Source: Acidovorax sp. Leaf160 (lineage in GTDB: Bacteria; Pseudomonadota; Gammaproteobacteria; Burkholderiales; Burkholderiaceae_C). From it: a stretch of DNA of 64,000 bases. The DNA is taken from NCBI RefSeq assembly GCF_001424265.1, contig NZ_LMOV01000007.1, positions 21,255 through 85,254 on the forward strand, given 5' to 3'. Positions 46,406 through 55,159 of this stretch are shown one piece after another (the first letter of the stretch is position 1; each line of letters opens with the position of its first letter). The notes under the pieces were generated by a model. That model did not search any database and was not told the origin of the DNA. It worked only from the letters and a program-made list of their open reading frames with translations. Both the position numbers and the translations under genes were made by a program.

Positions 46406-47698
46406 ATGAATCAACTGCAACTTTTCCTGCCCTGCGCCGCCGGCGTCGAGGGCTACCTGGCCGACGAGGTCCACGCCATCACCGGCCTGACCGGCCAGGA
46501 TCTGCTGGTGGGCCGCGGCGGCGTGCTGGTGCGCGCCGCCTGGCGCGACGCCATGCGCCTGAACCTGCACAGCCGCCTCGCGCAGCGCGTGCTGGTGCAA
46601 CTGGCCCACCGCAACTACCGCAACGAGAACGACCTCTACGGCCTGGCCAGCGACGTGGCCTGGGAGATATGGTTCACCACGCGCCAGAGCTTCAAGATCG
46701 ACGTCACCGCCCAGCACAGCCCGCTAACCAGCCTGAACTTCGCGGCGCTGAAGGTGAAGGACGCCGTGGCCGACCGCTTCCGCCACAAGAGCGGTGCGCG
46801 CCCGGACGTGAACACCCAGTGGCCCGACGTGCGCATCCACCTGCACCTGACCACCGACGAGGCGACGATCTACATCGACACCTCGGGCGAAGCGCTCTTC
46901 AAGCGCGGCTGGCGCGAGGACAAGGGCGACGCGCCGCTGAAGGAAACGCTGGCCGCCGCGATGATCGCCGCCAGCGGCTGGGACCCGCTGGGCGACACGC
47001 CCCTGCCGCTCTACGACCCCTGCTGCGGCAGCGGCACCATCGCCATCGAAGCCGCGCAGATGGCCTGCAACATTCCGGCCGGCCTGCAGCGGCGCTTCGC
47101 TTTCGAGAAGCTGCTGCCGTTCCAGGCCCATGTCTGGTCGGCGATCCGGAACGAAGCGGAGGCCGCCGTGACGACCAGCGCCGCGCCGATTTTCGGCAGT
47201 GACGTGTCGCACCGCATGGTGGACTTCGCCCAGCGCAATGCCGAGCGCGCCGGCGTGGCCCGGGCCGTGCAGCTGCGCGGCGGCGACGCCCTGCAGCGCA
47301 TGCCGCCGACCGAGCAGCCCGGCGTGCTGCTGCTGAACCCGCCGTATGGCGAGCGCATCGCCGCCGCCGGCTCGGCCGGGCGCAACGCCGCCGAGCGCAT
47401 GGCCCATCTGGACCGCGCCGGCCGAGAGACCGCGCAGACCGAGGACGGCGGTGAGTTCTTCAGCCAGCTCGCCTCGCACTGGAAGAAGCACTACAGCGGC
47501 TGGACCGCCTGGATGCTGACGCCCGACCTGAAGCTGCCCAGCCAGATGCGGCTGAAGGAATCGCGCCGCGTGCCGATGTGGAACGGCCCCATCGAATGCC
47601 GCCTGTTCCGCTTCGACATGATCAAGGGCACGGCCCGCGACCGTGCGCCCCGGGCCGCGCAGGCCGACCCGCCGGACGGCGGCGCCCATGCCGGTTGA
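46406..47698 (+). CDS. THUMP-domain class I SAM-dependent RNA methyltransferase (RlmL N-terminal type)
   Basis: A protein of 430 aa. The THUMP domain is residues ~40-160, then the methyltransferase with YDPCCGSGTIAIEAAQMACN and the catalytic motif LLNPPYGERI, and FKRGWREDKGDAPLKETLAA. This is the family of 23S rRNA m2G2445 methyltransferase. Only the RlmL half of the fused E. coli protein is present, as is usual outside gammaproteobacteria. It overlaps the PIN gene by 11 bp. Confidence 0.93.
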   Translation: MNQLQLFLPCAAGVEGYLADEVHAITGLTGQDLLVGRGGVLVRAAWRDAMRLNLHSRLAQRVLVQLAHRNYRNENDLYGLASDVAWEIWFTTRQSFKIDVTAQHSPLTSLNFAALKVKDAVADRFRHKSGARPDVNTQWPDVRIHLHLTTDEATIYIDTSGEALFKRGWREDKGDAPLKETLAAAMIAASGWDPLGDTPLPLYDPCCGSGTIAIEAAQMACNIPAGLQRRFAFEKLLPFQAHVWSAIRNEAEAAVTTSAAPIFGSDVSHRMVDFAQRNAERAGVARAVQLRGGDALQRMPPTEQPGVLLLNPPYGERIAAAGSAGRNAAERMAHLDRAGRETAQTEDGGEFFSQLASHWKKHYSGWTAWMLTPDLKLPSQMRLKESRRVPMWNGPIECRLFRFDMIKGTARDRAPRAAQADPPDGGAHAG

Positions 47699-48218
47699 GC
47701 TGGCGCTGCCCGCGGTGGCAGCCCCGGGCGAGCCCGTGCGGCCGGTGGTGGTGGACACCAACGTCGCGCTCGACCTGCTGATCTTCGGCGACCCGCGCAC
47801 TGCGCCGCTGCGCCAGCTGCTGGCCGAGGGGCGCCTCGCCTGGATCGCCACGCAGGTCATGCGCGACGAGCTGGAGCGCGTGCTGGCCTATCCGCACATC
47901 GCCGAACGCATGGATTTCTACCGGGTGGACGCGCCCCGGGTGCTGGCCGCGTTCGACGCCGGGGCACGGCTGGTGCCCGTCGCGCCCAAGGTGGCCTACG
48001 TGTGCAAGGACGCCGATGACCAGAAGTTCATCGACCTGGCCGCGCAGCACCGCGCCATCCTGCTCAGCAAGGACAAGGCCGTGCTCTGCATGCGCAAGCG
48101 GCTGATGACGCTGGACACGCAGGTGGCTACTGCCCTGGTGCTGGAACCGGTGCTGGAACCGGTGCTGGACCGCATGCCCCAGCCGGTGCGGGGGACGGAG
48201 CCCGCGGCGGCGGCCTGA
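47688..48218 (+). CDS. PIN-domain protein (putative toxin family)
   Basis: A protein of 176 aa. The PIN nuclease acidic residues are in VVDTNVALDLLIFGD, a Glu in DELERVLAYP, and CKDADDQKFIDLAAQ with SKDKAVL. It is of the 'putative toxin component, PIN family' type. No antitoxin gene is adjacent; instead the start overlaps the RNA methyltransferase gene, so a role in RNA processing is as likely as a toxin. A 12-bp unit GGTGCTGGAACC is repeated at 48137-48170 near the C-terminus (LEPVLEPVLD). Confidence 0.88.
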   Translation: MPVELALPAVAAPGEPVRPVVVDTNVALDLLIFGDPRTAPLRQLLAEGRLAWIATQVMRDELERVLAYPHIAERMDFYRVDAPRVLAAFDAGARLVPVAPKVAYVCKDADDQKFIDLAAQHRAILLSKDKAVLCMRKRLMTLDTQVATALVLEPVLEPVLDRMPQPVRGTEPAAAA

Positions 48219-48321
48219 CCGAAGCGAAGCCGTGTGGCCGCGAGCGCGGCTGTAGGCGCGGCTGCAGGCGCGCCGGCAGTCGGCTCCTGCGAACCGCCTG
48301 CCAGCGCGCACTGCGTTGCGT

Positions 48322-50436
48322 TCATTCCCTCTCGAACTGGAATCCCTCGGCCGGGTGGAGCGACCAGTTGCCGTCGCCCGTCAGCTGCAGCACGTGCGTG
48401 TGGTGCGCCAGCACGGCCGCCCGGTGGGCGATGCTGATGAGCGAGGCGCCGCTGTCCCGCAGGCGGGAGTAGAGCAGCGCTTCGTTGGCGCCGTCCAGGG
48501 CGCTGGTGGCCTCGTCCAGGATGACCACGCGCGGCTGGCGCACCAGCACCCGGGCGAAGGCCAGGCGCTGCTGCTCGCCCATCGACAGCTGCTTTTCCCA
48601 GTCGCGCCGCGCTTCCAGGCCGCCCACGCGCTCTGCCAGGTCGGGCAGCTGCACGTCGCGCAGCAGCTGCAGCAGCTCGGCGTCGCTCAGGTCCGTGCTC
48701 TGCGCCGGATAGATCATCTGGCTGCGCAGCGTGCCGGGCTGCATGTAGGGCCGCTGCGGCAGGAAGAACACGTCCTCCAGCGGCGGGTGGTGCACCACGC
48801 CTTCGCCGGTGCGCCAGAGCCCTGCGATGGCCCGCAGCAGCGAGCTCTTGCCGCAGCCGCTGGCGCCGGTGATCAGCAGTGCGTCGCCCGACTGCAGCTC
48901 CAGCGTCAGGTTGCGCACCAGCAGGCGGGCATAGCCGGGGGTGTAGAGCGTCATGCCTTCGATGGCGAAGCGCTCGCCGGGGCGGGCTTCGATCTCGCTG
49001 CGGCGCACGGCGGCCGAGGGCGCCGACAGCGAAGCGACAGGCGCGGGGGCGGGCACGGGATGGGGATCGGGATCGACGCCAGGGCCCGCTGCTGCGGGGC
49101 CGGTGGTGGTAGGAAAGGGCTGCGGTGCGGCGGGAACCGCAGGCTCGGCCGCCGTGCGGTGCGCGACCGCGCCGCTGGCCGCAGCGGCCACGCCAGCCGC
49201 CGTCTTCGCCGCGGTGGCCGTGTCCGCGGCATCGGGGGTGTCCGCGCCGCCATCCTGCCGGCGTGCACGCCGCTGCTCGCGGCGCTCCTGGCGGTGCGCG
49301 CGGCGGGCGGCGATGATGGCCTCCTGGTCCGGTGGCTCGGGCTGGTCGGTCTCGCCCATCAGCGCCTGGCGCAGGGTGTCCAGCCGGCCGATGCCGGCAA
49401 CGAAACGGCTCAGGCTCTCGAAGTTGTCCACGATCAGCGACACCGAGGCCAGGACCGCCGCGAAGGCGCCCGCAGCCTGGATCGCCCGGCCCACTTCCAT
49501 GTCGCCCGACAGCACGGCGTCGGCCAGGATGATGCTGGGAATCACCACCGTCAGCTGGCTGAAGGCGCGCTGGAACAGGTTGAGCGAGCGTTGGCGCTTG
49601 ATCAGCCGCGCATAGTTGTTGAACACGGCCTGGAAGCTGTGGTCCAGCTGCGCACGCTCCTGCGCCTCGCCGCGGTAGAAGGCGATGGACTCGGCGTTCT
49701 CGCGCAGCCGCATCAGGCCGAAGCGGAAGTCGGCCTCGCGCCGCAGCTGCCAGAAGTTGAGCCGGATCAGCGGCGCGCCGAACACGTAGAGGGCCACTAC
49801 CGTGCCCAGCAGCGCGTACACCGCGAGAAACGCCACCAGCACCTGCGAGATCGACCACAGCACGGCGCTGAAGGCCACCAGCTGCATGCCCGCGCCGATG
49901 AAGATCAGCAGGAAGTGCGTGGAGCGCCCGGTGAAGCTGTTGATGTCTTCGCTGATGCGCTGGTCGGGGTTGTCGATGGTGCCCTGCGCGGTCAGGTCGT
50001 AGTAGCGGCGGCTGCCCAGGTAGCCGTCGAGGAACCGGTGGGTGAGCCAGCGCCGCCAGTGGTTGGCGAAGGCGTCGCGCATGTAGTAGTAGAAGGCGTA
50101 GACCGGCACCGCGAAGGCCAGCACGATCAGGCAGGTGCGCACGGCATCCCAGAAGCGGTCCCGGTCCTGCGCGGCGAGGGCGGAGGTCATCTCCCCGCTG
50201 CGGTCGATGAGCAGCACCGCCAGGTGCGTCTCCAGCAGCATCAGCAGCACCAGCAGGCCCATTAGGGACCACGCGGCGAACTTCTTGTCGCCCTGCCAGT
50301 ACGGCTTGGCCACGTTCATGAACTGGCGCCAGGCGGCCATGGAAAGCGACGGGGCATGCCGGGACGTATCGGGGGAGCCGGAGGTGTTGTCGGCGGCCAC
50401 GGGCATGGGGGCCGCGGCGGTAGCAGTGGAAGGCAT
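48322..50436 (-). CDS. ABC transporter with fused permease and ATPase (SbmA/YddA/Rv1819c-like)
   Basis: A protein of 704 aa. The ABC_membrane_2-type permease covers residues ~25-330 with NHWRRWLTHRFLDGYLGSR and YYDLTAQGTIDNPDQRISED, the signature of the SbmA-like exporter/importer group. The ATPase domain has Walker A GASGCGKSSLLRAI, signature LSMGEQQRLAFARVL and Walker B VVILDEATSALD. Between them is an unusually long Ala/Pro-rich linker (about residues 395-500). Possible substrates are cobalamin, peptides or fatty acids. The start at 50436 is the first plausible ATG; the frame stays open further upstream. Confidence 0.9.
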   Translation of the reverse strand: MPSTATAAAPMPVAADNTSGSPDTSRHAPSLSMAAWRQFMNVAKPYWQGDKKFAAWSLMGLLVLLMLLETHLAVLLIDRSGEMTSALAAQDRDRFWDAVRTCLIVLAFAVPVYAFYYYMRDAFANHWRRWLTHRFLDGYLGSRRYYDLTAQGTIDNPDQRISEDINSFTGRSTHFLLIFIGAGMQLVAFSAVLWSISQVLVAFLAVYALLGTVVALYVFGAPLIRLNFWQLRREADFRFGLMRLRENAESIAFYRGEAQERAQLDHSFQAVFNNYARLIKRQRSLNLFQRAFSQLTVVIPSIILADAVLSGDMEVGRAIQAAGAFAAVLASVSLIVDNFESLSRFVAGIGRLDTLRQALMGETDQPEPPDQEAIIAARRAHRQERREQRRARRQDGGADTPDAADTATAAKTAAGVAAAASGAVAHRTAAEPAVPAAPQPFPTTTGPAAAGPGVDPDPHPVPAPAPVASLSAPSAAVRRSEIEARPGERFAIEGMTLYTPGYARLLVRNLTLELQSGDALLITGASGCGKSSLLRAIAGLWRTGEGVVHHPPLEDVFFLPQRPYMQPGTLRSQMIYPAQSTDLSDAELLQLLRDVQLPDLAERVGGLEARRDWEKQLSMGEQQRLAFARVLVRQPRVVILDEATSALDGANEALLYSRLRDSGASLISIAHRAAVLAHHTHVLQLTGDGNWSLHPAEGFQFERE

Positions 50437-50608
50437 GCGAAGCAATCGGAACAAGCTGGAGCGCTTGGGTCGGACGATATTCGGCGGCCCCGGGCCGCCC
50501 TGTCGGACGCCGCCCACGCGCCGCTAAGGACGCACTCGCGTTTTCGGCATGCCCTCCGCACGACCGGCGCCCGGAGGGGTGGCCTACCGCGTCGCCAGCC
50601 AGGCGGCG

Positions 50609-51397
50609 TCAGATCAGGTTGCGCATCGCCTGGGCCGTCTCGCGCAGCACCGGCAGCACGCGGGCGACCGCGTCTTCCGAGCTTTCGTGGCCCATCGGCA
50701 TGGTGATGTTGAGCGCACCGACCAGCACGCCATGGCGGTCGCGCAGCGGCACCGCGATGCCGCGCGAGTTGAGGTCCAGCTGCTGCTCCGACAGCGACCA
50801 TCCCTGCGCGCGGATGCGGGCGATCTCCAGCTGCATGCGTTCCGTGCTGGCGATGGTGTGCGGCGTGAACACCTGCAGCGGCCGGCTCGCCAGCCACTGC
50901 GCCAGCGCCTCGTCGCTGCGCAGCGCCAGCATCAGCAGGCCGGCGGCAGTGACCTGGGCCGGCACGCGCGCGCCCAGCACGTAGCCGGTGCTCATGCTGC
51001 GGTTCGGTCCGTTGCGGGCCACGTACACCACCTCGTCGCCGTCCATCACGCTCAGATAGGCGATCTCGCTGGTGCCGGCCGCCACGCGCTGCAGGAAGGG
51101 CTGCACGATGCGCGGCAGCCGGGCCGATTCGAGGTAGGAACGCCCGAGGCGCAGCACGCGCGGCGTGAGCCAGAACAGCTTGCCGTCGCTGGCCACGTAG
51201 CCCATGTGCTGCAGCGTCAGCAGGTAGCGCCGGGCCGCCGTGCGCGTCATGCCGGTGCGCTGGCCCGCCTGGCTGGCGGTCATGCGCGGGTGGGCATCGT
51301 CGAAGGCTTCGATGATGCTCACACCGCGCTCCAGCCCGGCGATCCAGTCGCGCTTGTCCAGCCCCCCTGGCGCGGTCGTTTCCTCTTCTTCTTGCAT
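50609..51397 (-). CDS. IclR-family regulator (PcaR/PcaU/PobR group)
   Basis: A protein of 262 aa. N-terminal winged HTH: RDWIAGLERGVSIIEAFDD, MTASQAGQRTGMTRTAARRYLLTLQ. The C-terminal effector domain includes SEIAYLSVMDGDEVVYVARN and LDLNSRGIAVPLRDRHG. This is the branch that controls protocatechuate and 4-hydroxybenzoate catabolism. It is divergent from the shikimate/protocatechuate genes and tandem PcaR-like 15-mers lie in front of two of them, so it is very likely their regulator, often an activator. Confidence 0.92.
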   Translation of the reverse strand: MQEEEETTAPGGLDKRDWIAGLERGVSIIEAFDDAHPRMTASQAGQRTGMTRTAARRYLLTLQHMGYVASDGKLFWLTPRVLRLGRSYLESARLPRIVQPFLQRVAAGTSEIAYLSVMDGDEVVYVARNGPNRSMSTGYVLGARVPAQVTAAGLLMLALRSDEALAQWLASRPLQVFTPHTIASTERMQLEIARIRAQGWSLSEQQLDLNSRGIAVPLRDRHGVLVGALNITMPMGHESSEDAVARVLPVLRETAQAMRNLI

Positions 51398-51463
51398 GCG
51401 GCGAGTTTGCCGCTTGCCGCCAGGCGGAACCGTCCCGTCGGTTTACGTAGAAACCCGTAGTTC

Positions 51464-51499
51464 GTTCGATGAACGCACATTGTTGATCGATCAGCGTTC
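51464..51499 (+). promoter_or_regulatory. PcaR/PcaU-like tandem operator before the first aroE-like gene
   Basis: GTTCGATGAACGCAC (51464-51478) matches the PcaR 15-mer I recall (GTTCGATAATCGCAC) at 13 positions. A weaker copy (10 of 15) starts 21 bp later at 51485. A -10 box TATAAA is at 51541-51546 with a poor -35, as expected for an activated promoter. Confidence 0.65.
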
Positions 51500-51607
51500 G
51501 TTCGGCAGGGCGGGGGCGCTGCAGGGCCTGCCGGCACGGCTATAAACCGGCCCATCAGCGGTCGCCCGGGTGGGCTTGCCGTCCACGGACACCGGAGTGC
51601 CAAGCCC

Positions 51608-52532
51608 ATGAGCCAACCCATTGCTGGAGACACCGACCTCTACCTGCTGCCAGGCGACCCGGTGCGCAACGTGCGCCTGCCGCGCATGTTCAACGCGGTG
51701 TTCGAGCGCTTCGGCATCAATGCGGTCATGGTGCCGGTGCAGGTGCCGGTGCGCGACTTCGCCGTGCATTTCCGCGCCGCCTTCCTGGCCCGCAACGTGC
51801 GCGGCATGGTCATCGCGCCGCCGCACAAAGCCCCGCGTGGTCGACCTGCTGGACAGCTGCGGCCTCTGCGCGCGCGTGGCCGAGTCGGTGAACGTGGTGC
51901 GCCGCACCGAGGACGACCAGCTGGAAGGCGACCTGTTCGACGGCGACGGCCTGCTGGACGCGCTGGACCACTACGGCATTCCGTTCCGGGGCAAGCGGGT
52001 GCTGATCCTGGGCGCGGGCGTGAGCGCTGCCGCCATCGGCCTGGCGCTGGCCGAAGGCGGCACCGTCAACGGCGCCGAATACATCGCCTTCCACGACACG
52101 GTGTCGGGCAAGGCGGCTGGCGTGGCCGCGCAGCTGGACGCCTTTTTCGACGCCACCACCGTGGCGGTGGACAGCAATGCGCCCGAAGGCTTCGATCTGG
52201 TCATCAACGCCACGCCGCTGGGCCTGGCGGACGGCGACGCCAGCCCGGTGGACGTGCAGCGCATGGACAGCCATGCCGCGCTCTTCGACATCCTGCTGCG
52301 CAACCAGCCCACGCCGCTGGTGCGCGCCGCGCGGGCGCGCGGCCTGCATGCCCAGGCCGGCTTCGAGATGCTGATCCAGCAGATGCCGCACTACCTGCGC
52401 TACTTCGGTCATCCGGCAGTGGCCGACGCCCTCGCCGCCGACCTCAGCTTCCTGCGCGAGGCCATCTACCCGCCCGCCATGCAGGCCGAGATCGCGCAGC
52501 CGATCCGCTACCGCTCGGCCAACGTGGCCTGA
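51608..52532 (+). pseudogene. Shikimate/quinate dehydrogenase family protein (AroE-like 1), frameshifted
   Basis: The first 75 codons (MSQPIAGDTDLYLLPGDPV ... MVIAPPHK) match the substrate-binding domain including the conserved Lys of the PHK motif. The frame then changes by +1 near 51829-51834 (AAAGCCCCG). The following frame continues with VVDLLDSCGLCARVAESVNV, the NADP-binding VLILGAGVSAAAIGLALAEG and FDLVINATPLGLADGD. One extra base, most simply in the CCCC run, accounts for it. If real, the gene is dead; if a sequencing error, the protein is ~305 aa and interconverts shikimate or quinate and the 3-dehydro acids. It is first in the catabolic cluster. Confidence 0.85.
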
Positions 52533-52792
52533 GAAGGCATGAACGAAACCGCCATGCCCGCCCGCACCGCACCGCAAAACCACACCGCCGCTGCGTCGCC
52601 CATGCTGGCCAAGGCCCGCGCCCTGGCTGCGCCTCGCGCCGTGATGGGGCGCCTGGGCGCGACCCGCTCGGGCGCGCCGGATGCAACAGTCCCACCTGCT
52701 GATCGCCGCCTCGTCCACCCCCATCCGCTGCCCGCCCGCGCCGTGCCGTGGCCGGCGTCCTCCCGCTACTCTTCAATTTCCGCGCAACGTCC
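52533..52792. other. Gap between the two aroE-like genes
   Basis: 260 bp with no recognisable gene. An open frame at 52539-52796 (85 codons, starts MNETAMPART) has no family features and no good ribosome-binding site, and is not called. Confidence 0.5.
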
Positions 52793-53626
52793 ATGATCTC
52801 CGGCAAAACCACGCTCATCGCCCACATCGGCTTTCCCACTGAAACCTTCAAGGCGCCGATGATCTACAACCCCTGGTTCGACAGCCGGGGCATCGATGCA
52901 GCGGTCATTCCCATGGGCGTCAAGCCCGAGGACTTCGCCGCCTCGCTGCGCCAGATCTTCCGCTTCACCAACCTGCGCGGCGCGCTCATCACCATGCCGC
53001 ACAAGGTGGTGACCCTGTCGCTGGTGGACGAAGCGACGCCCACGGCGCGCATCGCCGGGGCCTGCAACGCCGTGCTGCTGCGCCCTGACGGCACGCTGCT
53101 GGGCGACCAGTTCGACGGCGCCGGCTTCGTGCGCGGCGTGGAGCGCAAGGGCCGGCCGTTCGCCGGGGCGCGGGTGCTGGTGTCGGGCTCGGGCGGCGTC
53201 GGCTCGGCCATCGCGGCGTCGGCCGCGGCAGCGGGCGCGGCCGAGCTGATGCTGTTCGACATGCACGCCCCCTCGGCCGAGGCGCTGGCCACGCGGCTGC
53301 AAACGCACTACCCGCGGCTCGTCGTGCGCACCGGCTCCAACGATCCGGCGGGCTTCGACGTGGTGGTCAACGCCACGCCGCTCGGCATGCGCGAGGGCGA
53401 CCCGCTGCCCTTCGACATCGACCGCATCGCTCCCTCCACCTTCGTGGGCGAAGTGGTGATGAAGGCCGAATACACCCCGCTGCTGCAGGCCGCGCGGGCC
53501 AAGGGCTGCGCCGTGCAGGTGGGCACCGACATGCTGTTCGAGATGATTCCCGCCTACCTGGAATTCTTCGGCTTCGGATCGGCTTCCCCCGAGGAGCTGC
53601 GCGCGGTGGCACGCCTGCAGTACTGA
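52793..53626 (+). CDS. Shikimate dehydrogenase family protein (AroE-like 2)
   Basis: A protein of 277 aa. Substrate domain: LIAHIGFPTETFKAPMIYNP and GALITMPHKVVTLSLVDE (catalytic Lys in MPHK). NAD(P) domain: VLVSGSGGVGSAIAASAAA and VVVNATPLGMREGD. It converts shikimate (or quinate) and the 3-dehydro compound. Its place in a catabolic cluster suggests use of exogenous shikimate/quinate rather than biosynthesis. The ATG at 52793 is chosen over an upstream GTG because MISGKTTLIAHIG fits the family start. It has no adjacent start overlap with the frameshifted paralogue. Confidence 0.9.
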   Translation: MISGKTTLIAHIGFPTETFKAPMIYNPWFDSRGIDAAVIPMGVKPEDFAASLRQIFRFTNLRGALITMPHKVVTLSLVDEATPTARIAGACNAVLLRPDGTLLGDQFDGAGFVRGVERKGRPFAGARVLVSGSGGVGSAIAASAAAAGAAELMLFDMHAPSAEALATRLQTHYPRLVVRTGSNDPAGFDVVVNATPLGMREGDPLPFDIDRIAPSTFVGEVVMKAEYTPLLQAARAKGCAVQVGTDMLFEMIPAYLEFFGFGSASPEELRAVARLQY

Positions 53627-53658
53627 GCCGTTCCGTCCGCAACGCCGCAACGCCCGCC

Positions 53659-54858
53659 GTGAGCATCTTCGAAGGCTTTCTCTCGACCCCCGAGACGCTG
53701 GACGCCTTCGGCGGGCGCGGCATCGTGGCGGGCATGCTCCGGTTCGAGGCCGCGCTGGCCCGGGCCCAGGCGGCCGAAGGGCTGATTCCGGCGGATGCGG
53801 CGCAGTCCATCGCCGCCAGCTGCAAGGTCGATCTGTTCGACGTCGCCAAGATCGTGCGCGACAGCGCCCGTGCCGGCAGCATCGCCATTCCGCTGGTGCG
53901 CGCGCTGACCGAGGCCGTGGGCCTCTTCAATCCGGATGCGGCCCGCCATGTGCATTGCGGCAGCAGCAGCCAGGACGTGGTGGACACGGCGCTGGTGCTG
54001 GCCACCCGCGACGCCCTGGCCTGGATCGACGGCGACCTGGTGCGGGCCATCCGGGCCCTGCTGGCGCTGGCCGAGGCGCATGCCGCCCGGCCCATGCTGG
54101 CCCGCACGCTGATGCAGCCGGCCTCGGTCACCAGCCTGGGCCTGAAGTGCGTGGACTGGGCCGCCCCGCTGGTGCGCGGGCGCCTGCGCCTGCACGCCGC
54201 GGCGGGCCGCGCGCTGCAGCTGCAGCTGGGCGGCCCGGTGGGCACGCTGGCGCACATGCGCGGCCAGGGCGCCGCCGTGCGCCGCCGCATGGCGCAGGAG
54301 CTGGGCCTGGCGGACCCCGGCGGCAGCTGGCACACGCAGCGCGACGAATGGGTGGCGCTGGGCTGCGAGCTGGGCGTGGTCACCGGCAGCCTGGGCAAGC
54401 TCGCGGGCGACCTGGCGCTGCTGGGGCAGGCGGAGGTGGGCGAGGTCCGCGAACCCGACGAGCCGGGCCGTGGCGAGGCGACCACCATGCCGCACAAGCG
54501 CAACCCGGTCGCGTCGATGGTGGCGCTGGCGGCGGCGCAGCGTGCGCCGCAGCGGGTCGCGGCGCTGCTGGCGGCGATGGTGCAGCAGCAGGAACGGGCC
54601 CTGGGGCCGCTGCAGGCCGAGATCGCCGAATGGCCGCAGCTGCTGATGAGCACGCACGGCAGCGCCCGGGCGCTGGCCACGGCGCTGCCGGGGCTGCGCG
54701 TCGACGCCCCCCGCATGCGGCAGAACATCGACCGGGTGCGCGACACGCTGGAGCGGGCCGCTGCCGACGAATGGTTCGACCCGGCGCTGGCCGAAGCGGC
54801 CGGGGTGCTGGCGCGCACGCAGGTGCAGTCGCTGCGTGCGCTGCTGGAAGCCGCCTGA
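53659..54858 (+). CDS. pcaB: 3-carboxy-cis,cis-muconate cycloisomerase
   Basis: A protein of 399 aa of the fumarase/aspartase superfamily. Family motifs: HCGSSSQDVVDTALVLA, ARTLMQPASVTSLG and the signature loop GEATTMPHKRNPVASMVAL. It converts 3-carboxy-cis,cis-muconate to 4-carboxymuconolactone in the protocatechuate ortho-cleavage branch. The start is a GTG (53659), 33 bp after the aroE-like gene, with no other gene of the branch (pcaHG, pcaC) visible here. The length is slightly short of some PcaB proteins (~450 aa). Confidence 0.9.
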   Translation: MSIFEGFLSTPETLDAFGGRGIVAGMLRFEAALARAQAAEGLIPADAAQSIAASCKVDLFDVAKIVRDSARAGSIAIPLVRALTEAVGLFNPDAARHVHCGSSSQDVVDTALVLATRDALAWIDGDLVRAIRALLALAEAHAARPMLARTLMQPASVTSLGLKCVDWAAPLVRGRLRLHAAAGRALQLQLGGPVGTLAHMRGQGAAVRRRMAQELGLADPGGSWHTQRDEWVALGCELGVVTGSLGKLAGDLALLGQAEVGEVREPDEPGRGEATTMPHKRNPVASMVALAAAQRAPQRVAALLAAMVQQQERALGPLQAEIAEWPQLLMSTHGSARALATALPGLRVDAPRMRQNIDRVRDTLERAAADEWFDPALAEAAGVLARTQVQSLRALLEAA

Positions 54859-55159
54859 CCTAGGTCAATCCCGCAATACGTGCGAATGTCGAACGTCCTT
54901 GACCGATCATCGAACGCGCCCAGCGGCGCGTGGATTGCTGGGGCCCGGCCTGGCTCCTACATTGCAGCCATGGTTTCCGCCCGCCCGCTCCCGGCCCCTG
55001 CCGGCACCGTTTCCACCCGCCCCGCCGACCGCTGGTGCGCCCGGCCTGGCACTCACCGCACCCATTGCGCCTCCCGCGCCTGCCGCGCCTGTTGCATGCA
55101 CCCCGCAGGCGGCGCCGTCTGCCTTGCCGTCTGAGCGGCACTGTCCGCCTTCCTTGCCC
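54859..55159. other. Regulatory gap between pcaB and the quiC-like gene
   Basis: These 301 bp hold tandem PcaR-like sites (54880-54915) and a promoter TTGCTG (54935-54940), 17 bp, TACATT (54958-54963). This predicts a ~190-nt leader. An 84-codon open frame (54880-55134) shows no family features and is not called. Confidence 0.6.
54880..54915 (+). promoter_or_regulatory. PcaR/PcaU-like tandem operator before the quiC-like gene
   Basis: GTGCGAATGTCGAAC (54880-54894), the reverse complement of a PcaR-like 15-mer (13 of 15), and GACCGATCATCGAAC (54901-54915; 12 of 15) lie in the same orientation exactly 21 bp apart, two helical turns. The pair lies 20-55 bp upstream of the predicted -35. Confidence 0.7.

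Noticed and set aside
52539..52796. 85-codon open frame between the two aroE-like genes
   Set aside because: No recognisable domain and no good ribosome-binding site, although a small gene cannot be fully excluded.
54880..55134. 84-codon open frame before the quiC-like gene
   Set aside because: Cys/Arg/Pro-rich translation without family features, overlapping the operators and leader.
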